Of a stretch of DNA of 64,000 bases, positions 12,358-26,000 are shown in pieces. Origin of the DNA: Ruoffia sp044336205 (GTDB taxonomy: Bacteria; Bacillota; Bacilli; Lactobacillales; Aerococcaceae); assembly GCA_044336205.1 (NCBI GenBank), contig CP172318.1:2170001-2234000 (forward strand), written 5' to 3'. Below the pieces are notes generated by a model. That model did not search any database and was not told the DNA's origin. It saw only the letters and a list, made by a program, of their open reading frames with translations. Position numbers and translations under genes: made by a program. How positions within the stretch are numbered: position 1 is the first letter of the stretch; the number at the start of each line of letters is the position of its first letter.

Positions 12358-12895
12358 GGTTCTAAAATAAATGAGGTTGATGACGGAATTGTCATCAACC
12401 TCTTCTTTGATTCTATACAAAAACGCAGATATCCGTTATATTAAAAGTACCAGCAAATAACATAAGGAGGATATCTACGCATGAACTATTTTATCGAAAA
12501 AACACTTTAATTGAAAGACCTGAATATCACAATTAACACAGAAAAAAATGATGAAGTGAAAATTAAAGGCAGGCTATTTCTTGTCTATTACGTTCAATTA
12601 ACCTATGTCCCAAAAGCCTGCGAATTTTGTGGCATCTATAAAAATCATTATCAGGTTGTTAAGAATGGCTTTAGACAAGGCTCCTCGGATTACGTTAAAT
12701 ACCATCTCGTCGCTACCGGCGTATTTAAAGCTTCAAAAACAACGCTATTATTGTAAAGCATGTGGTCAGAGTTTATCGCTAAATCTTCTGTTCCATTGTC
12801 CATCGATTAAGCCAAGCTTATCGATTAAAGAACTGGGAACTCTTTGAATCGACCTTGATCCAAGCCAATCAACAACCTTATTTGACAAAAGAACC
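12358..12895 (+). mobile_element. Internally deleted ISL3-family insertion element
   Basis: 538 bases bounded by related inverted ends. The left reads GGTTCTAAAATAAATGAGGT; the right, read inward, GGTTCTTTTGTCAAATAAGG. Both go on into a GTTGxTGA segment. Inside are the N-terminus and a short C-terminal piece of an ISL3-type transposase, so most of a normal element of about 1.3-1.5 kb is gone. The left end carries a hairpin with a 12-base perfect stem (12373-12402). With both ends kept, the remnant could in principle be moved by a transposase supplied in trans. Confidence 0.7.
12481..12895 (+). pseudogene. ISL3-family transposase remnant
   Basis: Starts ATG after AAGGAGGATATC. Codon 10 is a stop (MNYFIEKTL, stop, LKDLNI). 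The zinc-ribbon region follows: YVPKACEFCG, then a frameshift near 12680, then LKLQKQRYYCKACGQ. These two CxxC pairs are the ISL3 N-terminal DNA-binding mark. A deletion and frame change follow, and a C-terminal piece (KNWELFESTLIQANQQPYL) runs into the right end. The catalytic DDE core is absent. The ribosome site can pair with an upstream segment (AGATATCC with GGATATCT), which would hide it from ribosomes. Confidence 0.8.
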
Positions 12896-12923
12896 AATAA
12901 AAAAACAAAGGCCTTAACCTTTG
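12896..12923 (-). terminator. Terminator of rRNA operon 2 and its tRNAs (right copy of the direct repeat)
   Basis: The minus strand reads CAAAGG-TTAAGG-CCTTTG followed by seven T. It lies 12 bases beyond tRNA-Thr, so it ends the rRNA-tRNA transcript. It abuts the right end of the ISL3-like remnant and is repeated on the far side at 12331-12357. Confidence 0.85.
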
Positions 12924-12934
12924 TCCACTAAGCA

Positions 12935-13007
12935 AGCCATTTGCCGGGATCGAACCGGCGACCTCATCCTTACCATGGATGCGCTCTACCAACTGAGCTA
13001 AAACGGC
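12935..13007 (-). tRNA. tRNA-Thr (anticodon GGT)
   Basis: A complete 73-base cloverleaf on the minus strand, acceptor GCCGTTT with AAATGGC, anticodon stem-loop CATCCATGGTAAGGATG, T-loop GGTTCGATCCC. No CCA encoded. Follows tRNA-Asn at the end of rRNA operon 2. Confidence 0.96.
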
Positions 13008-13034
13008 AAATATTAACTCTGTATAAAAAAAAGA

Positions 13035-13107
13035 CTCCGCAAGTAGGGCTCGAACCTACGACATCATGATTAACAGTCATGCGCTCTACCGACTGAGCTA
13101 TTGCGGA
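13035..13107 (-). tRNA. tRNA-Asn (anticodon GTT)
   Basis: A complete 73-base cloverleaf on the minus strand, acceptor TCCGCAA with TTGCGGA, anticodon stem-loop CATGACTGTTAATCATG, T-loop GGTTCGAGCCC. It lies 36 bases after 5S, in the common Firmicutes 5S-Asn-Thr order. Confidence 0.96.
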
Positions 13108-13143
13108 ATGACAATAAATCATTCATAAAAATTAAGAAACAAT

Positions 13144-13260
13144 GCGCGGCAACGACCTACTCTCACTAGGACCAAAGGTCCAACTACCATCGGCGCTAAG
13201 AAGCTTAACTGCTGTGTTCGGCATGGGAACAGGTGTGTCCTTCTTGCTACCATCACCACA
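13144..13260 (-). rRNA. rrf: 5S ribosomal RNA, operon 2
   Basis: Same as the operon 1 copy, but with the full TCCTAGTGAGAG sequence. Followed by tRNA-Asn and tRNA-Thr, which operon 1 lacks. Confidence 0.93.
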
Positions 13261-13344
13261 CATTGTTGATTCGAGTTATCCGTAGATCACTCAAAACTGA
13301 ATATCAACACTCGCTCTCTTATTCTCAAACTCCGAATTGCTCGT

Positions 13345-16217
<2,873 letters not shown>

Positions 16218-16448
16218 ACATATTTCTCGCGCTTTTTCTTTACTCTGTATGTCTACAGACTCGGTCAATTCTCGGTTCTTTGATTTAATCTCTTTGAAAT
16301 TATATCTTTTTAAGAAAATTGTTCTTATACAATGCGTCGCATCGACACATTCTATAAGTGTTGATATTCAGTTTTCAATGAACTACTTGAGTGAAAGCTC
16401 ACTCAAAACTAAACAAAGACAATAACCAAACTGTGAAGGGTCCAGTCT

Positions 16449-18005
<1,557 letters not shown>

Positions 18006-18180
18006 ATTGTTTGAGCTGTATGCTCTTACTTAACTAGCTTTGTTGATTTTTTTAACTGGTTATCATCCAGTATCCGAATTGCTTGGTTGATTCGTTTGAA
18101 CGAATCCCCTACACATTTGGTGTTTGTCTTTGTTCAGTTTTCAATGAGCTTTTGTTGCGCTCTCAAGCAACAACTTTTAT

Positions 18181-18427
18181 AGTATAGCACCTTCTTCAGA
18201 ATCTGTCATCACTCTTTTTGGAAGTTTGTTGAATTCTTTTGAAGTTCCTTTGTCGTTAGGCATTATCCCGTCGACCTATAATATATTATCACTACTACAG
18301 TATGTTGTCAAACATTTTGTAAGGTTTTTGTAAAATTAATGTAAAATGTCTTTTCGTCGTCGAGCAATTGCTTCAACGCCCCGTGACGACAAGACATAAT
18401 ATACCACGTGTTGGATTAGTTCGTCAA
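18181..18427 (-). promoter_or_regulatory. Three rRNA promoters, operon 2
   Basis: P1: ATGACA 18204-18209 and TATACT 18181-18186, spacer 17. P2: TTGACA 18306-18311 and TAATAT 18283-18288, spacer 17. P3: TTGACG 18422-18427 and TATATT 18398-18403, spacer 18. The P1 -10 box lies in the repeat shared with operon 1, but the -35 box does not and is weaker. Sequence upstream of P1 is unrelated to that of operon 1. The remainder of 18192-18519 holds no gene. Confidence 0.75.
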
Positions 18428-18519
18428 CTCTTTTTTTACAATTTTTTAATTTTATTTGTTTTCTTCTTATTATTAATGGATTTAGAGTCATTTCGTGTAT
18501 TTATAATAGGAGGTGTTTT

Positions 18520-19221
18520 ATGATTTACATTCTATTTTTCTATTTCGGTTGTTCATTAAGTTCTTTTGCTTTTTGTTTTTCTACTGATTGGATACAGAGG
18601 AGTATATCTTTTACTCGACGTTCTCAATGTGACCATTGCGGTCATAACTTGAAGGCTTATGAGTTGATTCCTCTTGTCTCAGTATTTCTTTGTGGTTTTC
18701 ATTGTCGTCATTGTCAGTTTCCAATTTCTACTACATATTTATTTACTGAGTTATTTGGCGGTTTACTAACTTTAGTTGTTTACTTACTGTTTCCCTATCA
18801 TTCTTTTATTTTTGTTATATCATATTCTCTCGTTGTTTTATTAATGATTTTTTGTGATTGGCAAAGTTTAATGGTTCCAGACTTATTGCAAGTTTTTCTC
18901 CTTTTACTTTGTTTATATGATTCGTATATTTTATCTCGATTTTCAGTTTATTCTTTGTTGTTTGCTTTTAGTATTTTTATTCTACTTATGTGTTTAAATT
19001 TATATAAAGCTGATTCAATTGGTGGTGCTGATATTAAAACTTTATCTATTCTTGCATTCATGACACCACTTGAACAATTTCCATTAGTACTTTTCATATC
19101 CTCTTTTTTCGCACTACTATATATAGTAGTAACTCGTTCACCTAAAGAGTATCGAGGTACTCCTTTACCTTTTATTCCGTTTATATTCTTGGGCTTCTTC
19201 GTCGCGATAGGTCTTTCCTAA
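18520..19221 (+). CDS. comC: Type IV prepilin peptidase (A24 family, ComC-like)
   Basis: A 233-residue membrane aspartyl protease, the usual size. The N-terminal cytoplasmic domain has two CxxC pairs (CDHCG near residue 37, CRHC near residue 61) for the metal-binding loop of prepilin methylation/cleavage enzymes. The first catalytic Asp is in FCDWQSLMVPD near residue 112. The second is in GGADIK near residue 168, where the usual GxGD has Ala in the third place. About seven membrane segments follow the pattern. It would cleave leader peptides of competence pseudopilins (ComG proteins), which are not in the window. AGGAGGTG precedes the ATG. It is convergent with rpoC and shares its terminator hairpin. 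Confidence 0.88.
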   Translation: MIYILFFYFGCSLSSFAFCFSTDWIQRSISFTRRSQCDHCGHNLKAYELIPLVSVFLCGFHCRHCQFPISTTYLFTELFGGLLTLVVYLLFPYHSFIFVISYSLVVLLMIFCDWQSLMVPDLLQVFLLLLCLYDSYILSRFSVYSLLFAFSIFILLMCLNLYKADSIGGADIKTLSILAFMTPLEQFPLVLFISSFFALLYIVVTRSPKEYRGTPLPFIPFIFLGFFVAIGLS

Positions 19222-19225
19222 ACAA

Positions 19226-19259
19226 AAAACTGCCAGGTAGTTAAACCACCTGGCAGTTT
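19226..19259 (-). terminator. Terminator of rpoBC (also reads from comC side)
   Basis: The stem AACTGCCAGGT/ACCTGGCAGTT is followed on the minus strand by six T. The plus-strand tail has three T, so it may work weakly for comC as well. Confidence 0.85.
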
Positions 19260-19263
19260 GCCG

Positions 19264-22200
19264 TTATATAGAAGAATTTAGATTATTTAAATGAGGTTTC
19301 AGTTCCTTTTCTTCTTGCTCTTTCTTCTCGACTTCTTCTTCAACTTGTCGTTCTTCTTCTAAGATGTTATCAATAATCTCAGCGGTTGATGTTTCAATAT
19401 TACGGTAGCGTTGCATGCCTGTTCCAGCTGGGATTAATTTACCGATAATAACATTCTCTTTCAATCCAATTAATTCATCACGATCTCCACGGATAGCCGC
19501 ATCAGTAAGAACACGTGTTGTTTCTTGGAATGATGCTGCTGAGATGAATGATTTAGTTTCAAGTGCAGCTTTAGTAATACCTAATAATACAGGTCGTGCA
19601 GTCGCTGGGACTTCTCCTGCTTTAATTGCTGCCTCGTTTGCCTTAGTAAAGTCAGAAATATCTAATAATGCTCCTGGTAAGATATTTGTTGAAGCCGGGT
19701 CCATAACGCGTACTTTGCGAAGCATTTGCCGTACCATTACTTCCACGTGTTTATCTCCGATTTCTACCCCTTGTCCACGGTATACATTTTGTACTTCTTG
19801 TAGCATATAGTTTTCTACGGTTATAACATCAGTTACACGTAGCAATTCTTTAGGATCAATAGACCCCTCAGTTAATGCTTGTCCACGTTCAACTGTATCT
19901 CCTACATTCACTTTTAGACGTGATTGGAATGGTACGTTATATATACGCGTATCAGTAATACCACGAACTGTAATATCTTTTGTACGGTCTGATGATTTCT
20001 CTTCAATCGATTCAATTGTACCTGCTACTTCTGTAATTTGAGCTAAACCTTTAGGGTTACGAGCTTCAAAAATTTCTTGGATACGCGGAAGACCTTGAGT
20101 GATATCTCCTCCACCAGCAACTCCACCCGTATGGAATGTACGCATAGTTAATTGTGTACCTGGTTCTCCGATTGATTGCGCTGCGATCGTTCCGACCGCT
20201 TCACCTACTTCAACCTCGTCACCTGTTGCTAAGTTACGTCCATAACAGTGTTTACATACACCGTGGTTTGTATCACATGTGAATACTGAACGAATCGTTA
20301 CTTCTTCAATTCCAGCATCAATAATTTCTCTGGCGATATCTTCAGTAATCAATTCATTAGGGCCGATAATCGCTACACCCGTTTCTGGATGTTTCACAGT
20401 TTTTTGAGTATAACGTCCTATTAGACGCTCTTCTAGTGATTCAATAATACTATTACCATCGCGAATTGCTCTAATTTCAAGTCCTTTATCGGTACCACAA
20501 TCATCCTCACGAACGATAACATCTTGAGCAACATCTACAAGACGACGAGTTAAATAACCTGAGTCGGCTGTCTTAAGGGCAGTATCCGTCATCCCTTTAC
20601 GAGCACCGTGAGTCGAGATAAACATCTCTTGAACGTTTAATCCTTCACGGAAGTTTGACGTAATTGGAAGTTCGATAATCTTACCTGATGGAGCCGCCAT
20701 GTTCCCACGCATACCCGCTAATTGAGTAAAGTTTGAGATGTTACCACGGGCACCTGAGTCAGACATCATATTAATAGGGTTCAATCTTGGTAGTTCTTTA
20801 ACTAGATCTTGTTGAATTGCATCTTTCGCTTTCTCCCAAGTTCTAATGACGTTGTTATAACGCTCATCTTCTGTAATTAAACCACGACGGTATTGTTTAG
20901 TAATGTTTTCAACGCGGTTATGTGCATCCTCAATAATACCTTCTTTTGTATCTAAGATAATAACATCTGCAACCCCAACGGTAATTCCGGCACGAGTTGA
21001 ATATTTATATCCTAGGTCTTTCATTTTATCTAACATCATTGAAGTTTCTGTTACTTGGTAACGTTTGAAGACTTCAGCGATAATGTTGCCTAAGTGTTTT
21101 TTCTTAAATGGTGCAACTAATTCTAAATTCTCAATGAATTCTTTAACGTCTGTTCCATATTCTAAGAAATACTTATCTGGAGTACGGTCGATTAAGTTTG
21201 TATTAGTTGGTTCGTTTAAGTAAGGGAATTCTGTAGGCATAATGTCGTTAAAGATTACTTTACCTACAGTTGTAACCATTAATCGTTCTTTTTGCCAATC
21301 AGTGAATGGTTTTCCTTCTAATGAAGCTGCTGGAATAGCAATTCTAGAGTGTAGATGAACATACCCATTTTGGTAGGCTAATTCTACTTCACTCGGACTA
21401 GATAAAATCATTCCTTCCCCAATTCTTCCTTCTTCTTCAAGGGTTAAGTAATAGTTACCTAATACCATATCTTGTGAAGGTGTAACAACTGGTTTACCAT
21501 CTTTAGGGTTTAGAATATGTTGAGCTGCTAACATCAGTAAGCGTGCTTCAGCTTGAGCTTCTTCAGATAAAGGTACGTGAACCGCCATTTGATCCCCATC
21601 GAAGTCGGCGTTATAAGCCTCACACACTAATGGGTGAAGACGAATTGCTTTACCTTCAACGATAACTGGCTCAAAAGCTTGAATACCTAAACGGTGAAGC
21701 GTAGGTGCTCGGTTAAGTAATACTGGATGTTCTTTAATAACATCCTCGATAACTGGCCAGATAGCGTCATCTTGTGTCTCAATCATTTTCTTAGCATTCT
21801 TAATGTTACCAGCAATGTCTCGTTCAACTAATTCTTTCATTACGAATGGTTTGAATAATTCAATAGCCATTTCTTTAGGTAATCCACATTGATACATCTT
21901 CAAAGTAGGTCCTACAACGATAACTGAACGTCCTGAGTAGTCAACACGTTTACCTAGTAAGTTTTGACGGAAACGTCCTTGCTTACCTTTTAACATATGT
22001 GATAGTGATTTTAATGGACGGTTACCTGGTCCTGTTACTGCACGACCACGACGTCCATTATCGACTAATGAGTCTACCGCTTCTTGTAACATACGTTTCT
22101 CGTTTTGAACGATTATATTCGGAGCACCTAAATCTAACAAGCGTTTTAGACGGTTGTTACGATTAATCACTCGACGGTATAAATCATTCAAGTCACTTGT

Positions 22201-22950
22201 TGCAAAACGTCCACCTTCTAATTGGACCATTGGACGTAACTCAGGTGGAATAACTGGTAAAGCTTCCATAATCATCCAAGAAGGATTATTACCTGATTCT
22301 AAAAATGAGTCCAAAATATCTAATCGGCGAATCGCACGTGTACGTTTTTGTCCTGTTGCTGTTTTAAGTGATTCTTTTAATTCAGCCACTTCAGCTTCAA
22401 GATCAACTGCTTCTAGAAGATCACGAATTGCTTCCGCTCCCATCTTAGCTTTGAATTTGTTACCGTACTCACGACGTTTTTCACGGTATTCTGTTTCTGT
22501 TAATAAAGATTTATTTTCTAAAGGTGTATCACCTGCATCAATTACAATGTAAGATGCGAAGTAGATAACTTCTTCTAATAATCTTGGGCTTAAGTCCAAG
22601 ATAAGTCCCATGCGACTCGGAATACCTTTGAAGTACCATACGTGTGTAACAGGAGCTGCTAATTCGATATGTCCCATACGTTCACGACGTACTTTAGAGC
22701 GAGTCACCTCAACCCCACAACGTTCACAAACTCTTCCTTTATAACGAATTCGTTTATATTTACCACACGCACATTCCCAGTCTTTTGTCGGACCAAAGAT
22801 ACGCTCACAGAATAAGCCATCTTTTTCTGGTTTTAATGTACGGTAATTAATTGTTTCTGGCTTTTTAACCTCGCCGTAAGACCAACTACGGATTTTTTCA
22901 GGGGATGCTAAACCAATTTGCATTGATTCAAATGTATTAACATCTATCAA
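19264..22950 (-). CDS. rpoC: RNA polymerase beta' subunit
   Basis: A 1,228-residue protein that with beta forms the catalytic core of RNA polymerase. The zinc finger CACGKYKRIRYKGRVCERCG is near residues 60-80. The Mg-binding NADFDGD is at residues 447-453. The switch/bridge-helix segments and the C-terminal GEPGTQLTMRTFHTGG segment are intact. The start is TTG at 22950, with GGAGG eight bases upstream, as is usual for rpoC in Firmicutes (MxDVNxFE start). The C-terminus has a charged Glu/Lys-rich tail. It follows rpoB after 99 bases that contain a small hairpin. Confidence 0.97.
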   Translation of the reverse strand: MIDVNTFESMQIGLASPEKIRSWSYGEVKKPETINYRTLKPEKDGLFCERIFGPTKDWECACGKYKRIRYKGRVCERCGVEVTRSKVRRERMGHIELAAPVTHVWYFKGIPSRMGLILDLSPRLLEEVIYFASYIVIDAGDTPLENKSLLTETEYREKRREYGNKFKAKMGAEAIRDLLEAVDLEAEVAELKESLKTATGQKRTRAIRRLDILDSFLESGNNPSWMIMEALPVIPPELRPMVQLEGGRFATSDLNDLYRRVINRNNRLKRLLDLGAPNIIVQNEKRMLQEAVDSLVDNGRRGRAVTGPGNRPLKSLSHMLKGKQGRFRQNLLGKRVDYSGRSVIVVGPTLKMYQCGLPKEMAIELFKPFVMKELVERDIAGNIKNAKKMIETQDDAIWPVIEDVIKEHPVLLNRAPTLHRLGIQAFEPVIVEGKAIRLHPLVCEAYNADFDGDQMAVHVPLSEEAQAEARLLMLAAQHILNPKDGKPVVTPSQDMVLGNYYLTLEEEGRIGEGMILSSPSEVELAYQNGYVHLHSRIAIPAASLEGKPFTDWQKERLMVTTVGKVIFNDIMPTEFPYLNEPTNTNLIDRTPDKYFLEYGTDVKEFIENLELVAPFKKKHLGNIIAEVFKRYQVTETSMMLDKMKDLGYKYSTRAGITVGVADVIILDTKEGIIEDAHNRVENITKQYRRGLITEDERYNNVIRTWEKAKDAIQQDLVKELPRLNPINMMSDSGARGNISNFTQLAGMRGNMAAPSGKIIELPITSNFREGLNVQEMFISTHGARKGMTDTALKTADSGYLTRRLVDVAQDVIVREDDCGTDKGLEIRAIRDGNSIIESLEERLIGRYTQKTVKHPETGVAIIGPNELITEDIAREIIDAGIEEVTIRSVFTCDTNHGVCKHCYGRNLATGDEVEVGEAVGTIAAQSIGEPGTQLTMRTFHTGGVAGGGDITQGLPRIQEIFEARNPKGLAQITEVAGTIESIEEKSSDRTKDITVRGITDTRIYNVPFQSRLKVNVGDTVERGQALTEGSIDPKELLRVTDVITVENYMLQEVQNVYRGQGVEIGDKHVEVMVRQMLRKVRVMDPASTNILPGALLDISDFTKANEAAIKAGEVPATARPVLLGITKAALETKSFISAASFQETTRVLTDAAIRGDRDELIGLKENVIIGKLIPAGTGMQRYRNIETSTAEIIDNILEEERQVEEEVEKKEQEEKELKPHLNNLNSSI

Positions 22951-22986
22951 AGGGTCAACCTCCTTATTTAATTGCCGATAGTTGTG

Positions 22987-23010
22987 GAGCCTCGTTTTTA
23001 AATGAGGCTC
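22987..23010 (-). other. Hairpin between rpoB and rpoC
   Basis: Perfect 7-base stem GAGCCTC/GAGGCTC with a 10-base loop. No T-run follows, so it is not a standard terminator. It could be an RNA processing or stability element. Confidence 0.4.
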
Positions 23011-23049
23011 TTTAAACTATCCATCATAACTCTATATACTCTTTAATTA

Positions 23050-26000
23050 TTATTCTTTATTTGTATCTGTTGCTGCTACAGTTTTGTTCTCTGATTGTTG
23101 ACCTGCTTGTTTTTGATCTTCTTTATATTTCTCTAATGCGTTAAAGTTGATGATGTCATCATCTTCATCATCGTCTTGTAAGTCGATTTCTTTATTATCT
23201 GCATCTAATACACGTAGATCTAATCCAAGTGATTGTAATTCTTTTACTAGAACTCTGAACGATTCTGGTACACCTGGTTTTGGAATCGGCTCACCTTTAA
23301 CGATTGCTTCGTAAGTTTTCACACGTCCAACAACGTCATCTGACTTGTAAGTCAGAATCTCTTGGAGTGTATAAGCAGCACCATAAGCTTCCAGTGCCCA
23401 AACTTCCATCTCCCCAAAACGTTGTCCACCAAATTGTGCCTTACCACCTAACGGTTGTTGTGTTACTAATGAGTAAGGTCCTGTTGAACGAGCGTGAATT
23501 TTATCATCAACCATGTGTCCTAGTTTCAGCATATACATAACTCCAACGGATACTTTACGGTCGAATGGCTCTCCTGTGCGACCGTCATATAAGGTTGTCT
23601 TAGCATCTTCAGCAAGTCCCGCCTCTTTAACAGTATTCCATACATCTTCTTCACTCGCCCCATCGAATACAGGTGTTGAGATATTAATTCCCATCGTACG
23701 TGCCGCCATACCAAGGTGGAGTTCGAATACTTGCCCAATGTTCATTCGTGATGGTACCCCTAATGGGTTTAACATAATGTCTACAGGTGTTCCATCTGGT
23801 AAGAATGGCATATCTTCTTCTGGCACGATTAAAGAGACAACCCCTTTGTTACCGTGACGTCCTGCCATCTTATCACCTTCACGAATCTTGCGTTTTTGAA
23901 CAATATATACACGAACTAGCATGTTTACACCTGGTGATAACTCATCTCCGTTCTCACGTGTAAAGATTTTCACATCATGAACAATTCCGCCACCGCCATG
24001 TGGTACGCGAAGTGATGTATCACGAACTTCACGGGCTTTTTCACCAAAGATTGCATGTAGTAGACGTTCTTCTGCAGATAATTCTGTCACTCCTTTAGGA
24101 GTTACTTTACCTACTAGAATATCTCCATCTCTTACTTCAGCACCAATCGTGATAATTCCATCTTTATCCAAGTATTTCAATGCATCTTCACCAACGTTAG
24201 GAATCTCACGAGTAATTTCCTCAGGTCCTAACTTTGTATCACGTGCTTCTGATTCATACTCTTCAATATGAATTGAAGTGTATACATCGTCTTTTACAAG
24301 ACGTTCAGACATGATAATGGCATCCTCGTAGTTATATCCTCCCCATGTCATGAAGGCTACTAATGGGTTTTGACCTAAGGCCATCTCTCCATTTTCCATT
24401 GATGGTCCATCTGCTAGGATGTCCCCTTTGTTTACAATTTCGCCTGTTTCAACGATTGGACGTTGGTTATAACATGTTCCAGCGTTAGAACGAGCGAACT
24501 TAGTTAAGTGGTACTCATCTACTGAACTGTCTTCTAATCTAACACGAATTGTACGTGCATCAACATAGATAACTTCTCCTGGACGCTTACAGATTAAAGC
24601 TGCACCCGAGTCATGGGCTGCTTGATATTCCATACCTGTTCCTATGAAAGGTGCTTTAGGATTAATTAACGGCACTGCTTGACGCTGCATGTTCGCTCCC
24701 ATTAGGGCACGGTTAGAGTCATCGTTTTCTAAAAACGGAATTGAGGCAGTCGCTACAGAAACTACTTGTTTTGGTGATACGTCCATAAAGTCAACTTGTT
24801 CTCTAGGAACCTCAATATTCTCAGACTTGTATCGAGCCATTACGGTCTCGTTGACAAATGTTCCATCTTCATTAAGTAATGAGTTGGCTTGAGCAATGAT
24901 ATATAAGTCTTCCTCATCCGCTGATAAATAATGAATCTCGTCCGTCGCTGCATTCGTCTCACGATTAACTTTACGGTAAGGTGTCTCAATAAATCCAAAT
25001 TCATTAATCTTAGCATATGTTGCCAAGGAGTTGATTAACCCAATGTTTGGTCCCTCAGGTGTTTCAATTGGACACATACGCCCATAGTGAGAGTAGTGAA
25101 CGTCACGCACTTCATATCCAGCACGGTCACGAGTTAATCCACCAGGACCTAAAGCAGATAGACGACGTTTGTGAGTCAACTCACCTAATGGATTCGACTG
25201 GTCCATGAATTGTGATAGTTGTGATGATCCAAAAAATTCTTTAATCGCTGCTACTACAGGGCGAATATTGATTAATTGTTGAGGTGTCATAGATGACACA
25301 TCTTGTAATGACATACGTTCACGTACAACACGTTCCATACGTGATAATCCAATGCGGAATTGGTTTTGTAATAATTCACCTACTGAACGGATTCGACGGT
25401 TTCCTAAGTGGTCAATATCATCTGTCTCACCAATACCTAAATCTAAGAATAGGTAATAGTTCATTGAAGCAATGATATCTGCTGGCGTAAGACTCTTAAC
25501 CTCTTCAGTTAGGTGTCCGTTCCCGATAATATTAATTACTTTCTCAGGATCTTCAGGGTTGTATACACGAACCACCTGTACATCAATCGGTTCAGCTACA
25601 ACAGCTTCTGGTGAAGGATGTAAAGTAACCATATTAAGACCGTTATCTAAGTATGGAATTAATGTATCAATCTTCTCTTGGTCTAATTCTGTACCTTCAG
25701 TGAAGATAACTTCTCCAGTCTCAGGATCTGCTAGCGTTTCAGCTAAAGTTAATCCTAAGAGACGGTATTTAAGATGAAGTTTTTTGTTGATTTTGTAACG
25801 TCCTACTGGTGCTAAGTCATAGCGACGTGGGTCAAAGAAACGGGCTGTTAGTAAGTTTCTTGAACTTTCTGCAGTCTTAGGCTCACCTGGACGTAGTCTT
25901 TCATACACATCTTTAAGAGCTTCCTCAACACGTGAGTCTGCAACGTTTTTATGAATATCCTTATCTATCGTTGCATTTAATAATTCTGATTCACTTAAGA

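Noticed and set aside
12190..12420. Minus-strand 76-codon frame
   Set aside because: Covers the terminator repeat and the hairpin at the IS end; not protein-like, no ribosome site.
22154..22552. 132-codon plus-strand frame
   Set aside because: Antisense shadow of rpoC.
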